The position numbers and the translations under genes were made by a program. Under the pieces are notes generated by a model. The model did not search any database, had not been told where the DNA came from, and saw only the letters and a program-made list of their open reading frames with translations. Positions 1 to 5,527 of a stretch of 6,575 bases of DNA are shown here, piece after piece. Position 1 is the first letter of the stretch. The number at the start of each line of letters is the position of its first letter. This stretch comes from Bacillota bacterium (GTDB lineage: Bacteria; Bacillota; DTU065), in the NCBI GenBank assembly GCA_012842235.1, contig DUTE01000144.1:1-6575 (forward strand), read 5' to 3'.

Positions 1-402
1 AAACCAATTTACAAAGAAGAAATGAAAACGCCTTAGTTCAGTAGGGTCACCATTTACTTGTAGTAAAAAATCTGCTTTATCAAACCGATCTATACCGTCT
101 TCTAATATTTCAACTATAGTTTCTGCACCTAAACCACTAATAAATATTACATCAGCTTCATTATCTTTTAGAGGACGTAGTCCATATCCTAAGCGTACCT
201 CTGACCTATCGGGAAAATAACGCAGTGTTTTCTTTGCAACTATTAGAGGTTTTTTAGCAACATCAGTTGCAATCATATAATTGGCTTGGTTTGTCTTTAA
301 TAGACTCCGGCTAAGATAGGCGTGATCACAAGCAACATCTGCACCTACATCAAAACGCCCTGCAACTAACTGTAACTTTTCTAATCTTGCTGGTAAACCC
401 AT
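1..402 (-). CDS. trmK: TrmK-like tRNA (adenine-N1)-methyltransferase, N-terminal part (runs off left edge)
   Basis: This is an open frame of 134 codons with no stop before the window edge. The family (B. subtilis TrmK/YqfN) uses S-adenosylmethionine to methylate N1 of adenine 22 in tRNA, in the cytoplasm. The start ATG (402-400) follows AAGGGAG (revcomp of 412-418) at good spacing. Seen in the translation: SAM-binding motif region ADVACDHAYL at residues 21-30, equivalent to the usual ADIGxDHAYL; the ATDVAKKPLIVAKK stretch at 45-58; RLGYGLRPL at 70-78; GEAD-like NEAD at 81-84; GLGAETIVEILE at 90-101, equivalent to GMGGxLIxxIL; and FLLQVN at 112-117, equivalent to LILQPN. The fold order and spacing match the family well. 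Several usually invariant residues differ (Gly to Ala in motif I, GMGG to GLGA, LQP to LQV), so it is a diverged member or paralogue. Full-length relatives are about 220-240 residues, so roughly 100 residues are missing past the edge. In many Firmicutes trmK follows rpoD; here a divergent envelope gene lies upstream instead. Confidence 0.85.
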   Translation of the reverse strand, partial: MGLPARLEKLQLVAGRFDVGADVACDHAYLSRSLLKTNQANYMIATDVAKKPLIVAKKTLRYFPDRSEVRLGYGLRPLKDNEADVIFISGLGAETIVEILEDGIDRFDKADFLLQVNGDPTELRRFHFFFVNWF

Positions 403-427
403 GGCAAATTCTCCCTTGTAGTCTGTT

Positions 428-448
428 TAGTCATTAGTCATTAGTCAA
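428..448. repeat. Triplicate TAGTCAT heptad in divergent promoter region
   Basis: Three head-to-tail 7-base units are present (TAGTCAT, TAGTCAT, TAGTCAA). They lie in the 98-base spacer between the divergent trmK-like gene and the beta-barrel gene. On the minus strand the units read ACTAATG and could overlap a -10 region for the trmK-like gene: TTGATA (revcomp of 457-462), 18 bases, then ACTAAT (revcomp of 433-438). That promoter reading is weak. A second small repeat, AATTAATAT, occurs at 451-459 and 472-480, 21 bases apart (about two helical turns). Confidence 0.6.
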
Positions 449-500
449 ATAATTAATATCAAAAAAAGAAGAATTAATATTTGAAAGGAGTATAAGTGAA

Positions 501-1091
501 ATGAAAATAAAAAAGTGGACTATTGCAATTATCTTTCTCATCTTTATGTTGTCAACAATCTCTTTAGCTACAAACATCAATATCCTTGCCATTGAACCAA
601 TTGGCTTTGCCAATAAGCTCTACTCAGGATATTATAGCAAAATTGCTATTTCGAAAAACTATGTGCTCACATTCCCTTTGTTGTATCAAGAAAAAGAAAA
701 CCTAAACATCTTGGAAACAGGTGTTAAATATCGTAATTATCTATCACATAACCACGAAGGTTTATATCTAGAAACTAACGGTTATTTTAAATTAGAGGAT
801 GTCCCCGGCCCAGACGATACTCTAACTATCACTCCTGGTATAGTTGTTGGCTATAGAATTGACACACAACAAGGTTTATACATCGAACCAGAAGGACACT
901 TTGTCTATCCTATCTACTCTAACGCTGATGGTATTCATTTCTCTGAAGCGTTTGAAAGCGATTTTAGAGTTACTATTGGTCTTGACAATCTTTGGCCAAA
1001 TGGTTTTTTCCTTGCCCCAAGAGTCATATTTTCCTACGCAAACGATACCCTAAAAACCAATGGCTGTCTCTATATTGGTTTTGGCTTTTAA
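501..1091 (+). CDS. Small secreted outer-membrane beta-barrel-like protein
   Basis: The predicted protein has 196 residues. The ATG is preceded by GAAAGGAG (483-490) at about 10 bases. The N-terminus is a classical Sec signal peptide: a basic start (MKIKKW), a hydrophobic core at about 7-22 and a probable cleavage site near 23, with no lipobox cysteine. The mature part alternates polar and hydrophobic/aromatic residues with short turns, as in amphipathic beta strands. It carries a recurring hairpin pattern, GLYLETNGYF (87-96), GLYIEPEGHF (125-134) and GFFLAPRVIF (168-177), roughly 40 residues apart. It ends in LYIGFGF, with the C-terminal Phe typical of barrel proteins inserted into an outer membrane. 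I infer a small barrel of about 8-10 strands in the outer membrane of a diderm cell, but cannot assign a substrate or named family. It is the first gene of a two-gene unit: the next gene's ribosome site overlaps its stop codon. Confidence 0.75.
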   Translation: MKIKKWTIAIIFLIFMLSTISLATNINILAIEPIGFANKLYSGYYSKIAISKNYVLTFPLLYQEKENLNILETGVKYRNYLSHNHEGLYLETNGYFKLEDVPGPDDTLTITPGIVVGYRIDTQQGLYIEPEGHFVYPIYSNADGIHFSEAFESDFRVTIGLDNLWPNGFFLAPRVIFSYANDTLKTNGCLYIGFGF

Positions 1092-1103
1092 GGAGAGATA
1101 AAT

Positions 1104-1292
1104 ATGCCTTATGTAACTATTAAAATCCTTGAAGGGCGAAGTGAAGATCAGAAAAAAGCCTTAGTGGAAAAAGTTACTCAAGCAGTCGCTGAAACAACTA
1201 ATGCACCAATTGACAAAATTGTTGTTTTTATCGAAGAGATGTCTAAAACCAATTATGCTGTAGCGGGAAAAAGATATTCTGATAGAACTTAA
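1104..1292 (+). CDS. 4-oxalocrotonate tautomerase family protein (YwhB-like)
   Basis: The predicted protein has 62 residues, the standard length for this family of tiny cytoplasmic enzymes that assemble into hexamers and use an N-terminal proline as catalytic base. After Met removal, Pro1 is exposed (MPYVTIKILEGRS). Arg11 of the family is kept, whereas the position of substrate-binding Arg39 in Pseudomonas 4-OT is Val (KIVVFIEEM) and Phe50 is Tyr. This combination, with the C-terminal YAVAGKR motif, matches what I recall of Bacillus YwhB, for which the physiological substrate is not settled. So tautomerase activity is likely but a catechol meta-cleavage role is not implied, and no pathway genes are nearby. 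AGGAG at 1091-1095 overlaps the upstream stop codon, and the gap is 12 bases, so it is co-transcribed and probably translationally coupled with the beta-barrel gene. A strong terminator begins at its stop codon. Confidence 0.93.
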   Translation: MPYVTIKILEGRSEDQKKALVEKVTQAVAETTNAPIDKIVVFIEEMSKTNYAVAGKRYSDRT

Positions 1293-1326
1293 AAATAAAG
1301 CAGGTGGCTACCTGCTTTATTTTTTT
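1291..1326. terminator. Strong Rho-independent terminator, probably bidirectional
   Basis: A perfect 15-bp stem is formed by 1291-1305 (AAAAATAAAGCAGGT) and 1310-1324, with the 4-base loop GGCT. It is followed on the + strand by T-rich sequence (1317-1326). The A-run at 1291-1295 gives a U-run for minus-strand transcripts. It ends the + operon and sits directly after the stop codon of the convergent beta-helix gene, so one hairpin can serve both. Confidence 0.92.
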
Positions 1327-2821
1327 ATACCTTGAAAAACCCTTCGTCATCCTGCAAATCGTTATTTAGAGAGACAATTTCACAGTTTTTTTCTACATTT
1401 AATGATTTCAGACCATTTCTTTTTATATAATTTCCTATAAGCACAACTTTGCTATTATTCCTTAAAGTTATACCATAAGCAAAGTTTTGCGAAACACTGC
1501 ATTCTCTAATAACCGGTTCTCCACCAGATAAGGTCTCAATACCATCACCTAAATTAGCACAAATATATGATCTTTCTAGCAAACCGAAAGCTCTTTCATT
1601 TATTAACACCCCAGTTGTTTCCGAGCGAACAATCTGTGAGCGAATTATTTCAAACCAGGAATGCTTGTCTACATTGACCCCTAAATAATTACCATTAATA
1701 TGGCAATTAACGAGAACTACTCCAGCTTGTTTTGAAACAAAAACTCCACTTTCCCTATTGTAATTAATTCTGCTATTGCGAATTTCTGTTTTCGAGTTAG
1801 CATCTATTTGACAACCTGATCCTTGGCAAAACGATATTTCACAATCCTCTAATAGGCCTTCACTATCTTTTGCTGCAACAAAACCATGCCGATTGCAGTG
1901 ACTAATATAAACGTGCCTAAGTAATGGATTGGCCTTGTTAATTAGTTTTACGCCTATAGAACATTCAGCAATTACACATCCTTGGACTAGACCATTAGCA
2001 CGCTCTTGAAAAAAAAGGCCATAATTACCTGAACTACATATCTCAACCGAACGCAGTATAGGATTTGAACCGTTAGAAATATTCACCCCTACATCACAAT
2101 ACTTCATAAAACAATCTTCTATAATTCCTAGGCTTGCGTGTTCAAAAAGAGCTGCCGTTTTGTTATGTTCAAACTGACAACTTCTAATAACTGGGTTACT
2201 TCCTTCCATGACTAAAATACCTTCATCATTATTCTTAAATAAACAGCTATCTATGAAACCTTCGCCTAGTTTATTAATATTTATACCTATTGAATTGTTA
2301 AAAAAGGTGCAGTCCCGAATTAAAGGATTGCCACCATCAGATATACTTATACCACAATCATTATTATAAAATTCAGTGGTTTGAATAGATCCTGTAGAAC
2401 ATTTTTCTAATGTAATACCTGCACAACTAGAATTTTTCACTATACTTTTTTCCATATTCAACTTTGTGTTTTTCCCCGAAATGACTATGTTACCTTTGCT
2501 ACAATCTAGTACACATTTAGATACAATTAAATGTCCTTTTTCTGTATTTACAAGCACCTGTGTCCCACTGCTTTGAGAACAAAGAGTAAGGTCTTTTAAG
2601 ACTAAATGGGAGCTTGTACACACTAGACCATTTTTATTAGTTATAGCAATAATAGTATTTTCTCCTGAACCTACTATCTCAACTGGTTTATTTACTGAAA
2701 AACTCTCTTTGTAAATACCCTCTTTAAGCATAATTACATCAAAAGGTGAGGCCTGCTCTAATGCATCAGCAATAGAAATATAATCGCCTTTACCATCAAT
2801 ATCTACCACAATAGTTCGCAA
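1325..2821 (-). CDS. Right-handed parallel beta-helix repeat protein, cytoplasmic, FBXO11-like coils
   Basis: The predicted protein has 498 residues. The start is TTG (2821-2819) behind GGGGAGGG (revcomp of 2829-2836). There is no signal peptide or membrane segment, so it should be cytoplasmic. Residues 1-60 form the usual cap and first coil of pectin-lyase-like folds (DGKGDYISIADAL at 9-21, PVEIVGSG at 46-53). From about residue 65 to 470 it is built of coils of 22-23 residues. From about 156 these alternate in type: NPxIR coils (GNPLIRDC 164-171, SNPVIRSC 208-215, SNPILRSV 252-259, ANPLLRHV 297-304, GEPVIREC 434-441) and G-x-x-E/D coils (GEGFIDSC 186-193, LGIIEDC 231-237, EGLLEDC 321-327, FGLLERS 412-418). 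I recognise the same alternation in the carbohydrate-binding/CASH region of human FBXO11. One inward-facing position carries Cys, Ser or Val in almost every coil. There are about 23 cysteines in total, suggesting a reducing compartment. I see no clear catalytic triad, so binding or scaffolding is as likely as polysaccharide lyase or hydrolase activity. It is a single-gene unit; function unknown. Confidence 0.88.
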   Translation of the reverse strand: MRTIVVDIDGKGDYISIADALEQASPFDVIMLKEGIYKESFSVNKPVEIVGSGENTIIAITNKNGLVCTSSHLVLKDLTLCSQSSGTQVLVNTEKGHLIVSKCVLDCSKGNIVISGKNTKLNMEKSIVKNSSCAGITLEKCSTGSIQTTEFYNNDCGISISDGGNPLIRDCTFFNNSIGININKLGEGFIDSCLFKNNDEGILVMEGSNPVIRSCQFEHNKTAALFEHASLGIIEDCFMKYCDVGVNISNGSNPILRSVEICSSGNYGLFFQERANGLVQGCVIAECSIGVKLINKANPLLRHVYISHCNRHGFVAAKDSEGLLEDCEISFCQGSGCQIDANSKTEIRNSRINYNRESGVFVSKQAGVVLVNCHINGNYLGVNVDKHSWFEIIRSQIVRSETTGVLINERAFGLLERSYICANLGDGIETLSGGEPVIRECSVSQNFAYGITLRNNSKVVLIGNYIKRNGLKSLNVEKNCEIVSLNNDLQDDEGFFKV

Positions 2822-2841
2822 ATCAGAGCCCTCCCCGAAAG

Positions 2842-2870
2842 GTTATCGACTCACTAAGTTTTTTTGGCAA
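2842..2870 (-). promoter_or_regulatory. Possible sigma-70-type promoter for the beta-helix gene
   Basis: On the minus strand TTGCCA (revcomp of 2865-2870), a 17-base spacer and GATAAC (revcomp of 2842-2847) resemble -35 and -10 boxes. Predicted initiation near 2835 would fall inside the Shine-Dalgarno region (2829-2836), leaving a very short leader. That weakens the call. Confidence 0.3.
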
Positions 2871-3022
2871 ATCTACATTTGTTATATTTAATCTTGATCT
2901 TACTTTTAAATTTCCGTGTTGGACTTTTTTTACCTTCAAAAAGTCTGCTTTGATTGTATTTCATTTAGATTCTGGCAAATGCCGTTTTTCTTTTACTAAC
3001 CTAACTTTTTAGAACGTAAACT

Positions 3023-3060
3023 AAAAAAGGAACTAAAGGTTATTTACAACCTATAGCTCC
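3023..3060 (-). terminator. Rho-independent terminator of the 3108-3542 gene
   Basis: Read on the minus strand, GGAGCTATAGGTT (revcomp of 3048-3060) pairs with AACCTTTAGTTCC (revcomp of 3029-3041). The pairing has one G-U and one mismatch, with a six-base loop, and is followed by a run of six T (revcomp of 3023-3028). Outer arms TAAACTA (3017-3023) and TAGTTTA (3062-3068) are also complementary. It lies about 50 bases past the stop of the upstream small gene and separates it from the beta-helix gene. Confidence 0.85.
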
Positions 3061-3107
3061 CTAGTTTAGCCTTGCACCTGCAAACTTACTAGTAATAATG
3101 TTTTAAT

Positions 3108-3542
3108 TTATAGATCAAGAATAATCTCTATTAACTGCCTTTTCATACCACTTGCTACACCTTTATTAGGCCATTTAAAGATGTCCCATAATTCGAACTG
3201 TTTTCTTTTATAAGGAAGATCTATTCCTCTTAACCTAAAGACTTGCTCGGCCTCATTTAAGGTAATCTGATGTTCTTCTAACGTAGATGCTACTTTTAGT
3301 GCCGTTTGAGATAGTTGAATTAAAATATTTTCTTTTTCTTCGAAGCTTATTTTCCTTTTTTGGTAAAGTTTCTCTACCTTAATATAAGTATCTGAAAGGC
3401 AGCGACCGACTCTCTTTGCAAGGGCTTTCTCAGCCTCTTTTTGTTTCTTAGGTAAAACATTTTCAAGAGAATTAACATAGCGCAACTGCATCTCTGCTTC
3501 GTTCAACTCCAAAATGGCATCTAACAAATAGTCTACATGCAT
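3108..3542 (-). CDS. Unrecognised small helical protein (144 aa)
   Basis: I do not recognise this family. I place the start at ATG 3542-3540 because AAGGGG (revcomp of 3552-3557, in AAGGGGTGG) sits 9 bases upstream. The longer reading from TTG at 3596 (162 residues) has no ribosome site and only adds 18 residues. The 144-residue product has no signal peptide or transmembrane segment. It looks almost wholly alpha-helical and charged: helices at about 2-30, 31-62 (Lys/Glu-rich KKQKEAEKALAKR at 32-44, coiled-coil-like), 66-90 and 95-106. A Trp-containing segment (FELWDIFKWPNKG, about 106-118) leads into a final helix. The composition suggests a protein-protein interaction or regulatory role, but that is a guess. 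It is monocistronic: its own terminator lies downstream and 415 noncoding bases lie upstream. Confidence 0.7.
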   Translation of the reverse strand: MHVDYLLDAILELNEAEMQLRYVNSLENVLPKKQKEAEKALAKRVGRCLSDTYIKVEKLYQKRKISFEEKENILIQLSQTALKVASTLEEHQITLNEAEQVFRLRGIDLPYKRKQFELWDIFKWPNKGVASGMKRQLIEIILDL

Positions 3543-3957
3543 GCTCTGCCACCCCTTCCCACTATCTACTTCTATTATGGCAAAGACCATTGACAATAGT
3601 GTGTCACTTTGGCAAATATTTTCAAATTAATTTATTTGTCGCAGAGCAGCCAAATCGACTGTATTGCAGTTTACTCTATCATGTTACCACATTCTAACTT
3701 GTTAAACAAAACCTACCAAACTAAAAGATACAGCCTTATTTTTATTTGCTAACTTAGCTTGTAGTATTATCTATTTAACTGTCACTATTTTACTTCTTGT
3801 GCCTTGTGCTTTAATTTCGAAGAACGTAAAAAAAATAAAGATGTTTTTGATTTGATTAAATCGCTTCTTGTAAAATAGTAAATTCCTAGTTCATTACAGA
3901 CCAAAACCCTCTTTTTGCATACACAAGTAAGTCCTTCAAATAAGAACGATTTCTTTT
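3543..3957. other. Noncoding spacer between the 3108-3542 gene and the solute-binding protein gene
   Basis: This is 415 AT-rich bases. I see no ORF with a ribosome site and no tRNA-like structure. It contains the ribosome site of the downstream gene (3552-3557), an inverted repeat TGACA-N6-TGTCA (3591-3606) and one copy of the octamer TGGCAAAT (3610-3617). I could not find a convincing terminator for the solute-binding protein gene that ends at 3958, nor a clear -35/-10 pair. Confidence 0.6.
3591..3606. promoter_or_regulatory. Small inverted repeat, possible operator
   Basis: TGACA, six bases, then TGTCA forms a short dyad about 50-65 bases upstream of the preferred start of the 3108-3542 gene. 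It stands next to TGGCAAAT at 3610-3617. The placement suits a regulator site, but five-base arms can arise by chance. Confidence 0.25.
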
Positions 3958-5250
3958 TTATTTAATTTTGTCGAGAAAACGCGAAAACTCCTTGGTCTTT
4001 TTTCTAATCTCAGTTGTTGATTCGTTAGCAGCCTGTTTAATAGATTTTTCGGGATCTTCTCCGCCAATAACCACTTTATTATAAGCAAAACTCACATAAC
4101 GATCAGCAATATAGCCACCAGGGACCACTGCTTTTAGGCGGCAATTTTTTAAACAAGCATCTAAGATTGGTTTAATTTCATCTGGAAATGGTGATTGTGC
4201 AAGTACTTCATGACTGCTAAAGACTAAACGCCACTTCTCAGAAGAACTGTAAACTCTAGTCATAAATTTAGTTAAAAACTCTTTCGAAGATAGATAGGTT
4301 AAAAACTCCCAAGCTTCTTTTTTATTCTTTGACGATTCAGGAATACCCCAAACTAAAAGTTTGCCTGTATTTGTGTGATCTAATGTTCCATCAGGTCTTA
4401 ATGTGCCAGGGCATTGGGAAATAGACCATTTTCCGTTGATCTGTGGTGCTGTTCTTTCTATTACCGAAAAGTACCAGTTTTGTAAGATGCAAATAGGTAT
4501 CTCTCCAGATGCAAACGTGGTAAAGATTGGTGTTTCTTGTGTTAACCCATACTTTGTATAAAGAGATGTAAACTCGATAAAAGCAGCAACAGCTTCGCTT
4601 GATGCTAAATTTGAAGCATTCTTTTCTTCGTTGTAAATATCACTACCTCTTTGCCAAACTAACGGGTAATAAAGGTATGCGTCTTCATTATCACCTTGAA
4701 ACTCGTAATAACTACTTTTACCATTAGCCCTAAGTTTGATATTTACCTGACCTAGCTCCCCCCATGTCTTTGGACACTCAATCCCAAGGTCACTAAGGAT
4801 ATCACTACGGTAATACATTTGCCCCCAGTTAACCTCAGAGGGTACTGCAAAAATACCTTGGCCATATTTGACAGATTCCAAAAGAGCAGGTGCCATTTTG
4901 GCAAAAACAGCATCACTACCTTTGATACTATTTAAGTCAGTAAGAGTTTGACGCATTCCAAGCTCACCTGCGTGGTGTGAATAAAGTTCTACTACATCTG
5001 GAGCATTACCACCAATATAAGACAAAAGAAAATTATTGAAGTGAGAATCATCTTCTGGAACAGTCCTAATTATCACATTAATACCAGTTTTAGCAACAAA
5101 ATCTTCTTTAATGATTTCTGTAAAAACCTGTCCCAATACACCGCCATAAAACGTCCATAGAGTGATCTCTTTTGCAGCTGGAATTAATACCATTTGCGTA
5201 AAAATCAATATTAGCAAAAATAGAAAACCCCATGTCCTTTTGTTTAACAC
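3958..5250 (-). CDS. ABC transporter extracellular solute-binding protein (family 1, sugar type)
   Basis: The predicted protein has 430 residues, normal for the family that captures sugars outside the inner membrane and delivers them to an ABC permease. The start is GTG (5250-5248), 8 bases from AAGGGGGG (revcomp of 5259-5266). A signal peptide covers residues 1-26 (hydrophobic core about 8-23, cleavage near IPAA) and has no lipobox cysteine, so the mature protein should be soluble in a periplasm. Family features: beta-strand EITLWTFYGG (28-37); FVAKTGINV (51-59); GGNAPDVVELY (80-90), the classic family signature; AVPSEVNWGQMYYRSDIL (135-152); TWGEL (162-166); FTTFASGEIP (243-252), the usual substrate-contact loop; and KKEAWEFLTYL (310-320). 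Aromatic residues (W32, W142, Y146, W199, W259) could line a sugar pocket. It is clearly paralogous to the divergent gene at 5528. No permease or ATPase gene is adjacent, so it is an orphan within this window. The actual substrate cannot be told. Confidence 0.92.
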   Translation of the reverse strand: MLNKRTWGFLFLLILIFTQMVLIPAAKEITLWTFYGGVLGQVFTEIIKEDFVAKTGINVIIRTVPEDDSHFNNFLLSYIGGNAPDVVELYSHHAGELGMRQTLTDLNSIKGSDAVFAKMAPALLESVKYGQGIFAVPSEVNWGQMYYRSDILSDLGIECPKTWGELGQVNIKLRANGKSSYYEFQGDNEDAYLYYPLVWQRGSDIYNEEKNASNLASSEAVAAFIEFTSLYTKYGLTQETPIFTTFASGEIPICILQNWYFSVIERTAPQINGKWSISQCPGTLRPDGTLDHTNTGKLLVWGIPESSKNKKEAWEFLTYLSSKEFLTKFMTRVYSSSEKWRLVFSSHEVLAQSPFPDEIKPILDACLKNCRLKAVVPGGYIADRYVSFAYNKVVIGGEDPEKSIKQAANESTTEIRKKTKEFSRFLDKIK

Positions 5251-5527
5251 AAACTATTCCCCCCTTCTCCCTTTACCTATCCTCTTCTGAACTCTGCTTA
5301 TTTTTCCTTGTATCACAAAAAACATCGAAACTAATTCTCTTTAGCTTCCGTTTCTGCCATTTTTTCTTACAAACAGAAGATAGGCTTTATCTTTATTAGG
5401 CTATTCACATCTTTGTCACTAGATTTCTCCTAAAACCTAGTTCTCCCAAAATTTATTTTCTTAAAAGCAGGAATATGGCTAGTTGATGAGAACTATAATA
5501 TAGTAAAAGTTACCGGAGGTGTTATAT
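5251..5527. other. Divergent intergenic region between two paralogous solute-binding protein genes
   Basis: This is 277 bases of AT-rich DNA holding the 5' signals of both genes. At the left end is the GGGGGG ribosome site of the minus-strand gene (5259-5264). At the right end are a consensus-like TATAAT (5494-5499) and GGAGGT (5515-5520) for the plus-strand gene. In the middle lie a five-base hairpin AGATA/TATCT and a nearby direct repeat TAGGCT, around 5380-5402. I found no convincing -35 box for either gene and no gene in the spacer. Confidence 0.5.
5494..5499 (+). promoter_or_regulatory. Putative -10 box (TATAAT) of the right-hand solute-binding protein gene
   Basis: A perfect TATAAT lies 28 bases upstream of the TTG start and would place initiation near 5506, about 9 bases before GGAGGT. 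No TTGACA-like box stands 16-18 bases upstream (the position reads GAATAT), so activator dependence or a chance match are both open. Confidence 0.4.

Noticed and set aside
844..1053. 69-codon + strand frame inside the beta-barrel gene
   Set aside because: It overlaps a well-supported gene in another frame, lacks a ribosome site and gives a low-complexity product.
1325..2821. The regular 22-23 residue repeats as a DNA-level tandem repeat or CRISPR-like array
   Set aside because: The periodicity is at protein level only; DNA units differ in sequence, and the frame is open throughout with a good start and stop.
2921..2946. Hairpin GACTTTTT/AAAAAGTC upstream of the beta-helix gene
   Set aside because: The stem is mostly A-T pairs with an eight-base loop and too weak to call an attenuator or terminator; no riboswitch core is seen around it.
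3681..3752. 23-residue + strand frame starting ATG in the noncoding spacer
   Set aside because: There is no Shine-Dalgarno sequence and no sign of a promoter; the length is expected by chance in AT-rich DNA.
3850..3957. Imperfect complement AAATCGTTCTT / AAGAAGCGATTT downstream of the left solute-binding protein gene as terminator
   Set aside because: The arms are about 70 bases apart, contain a bulge and are not followed by a U-run.
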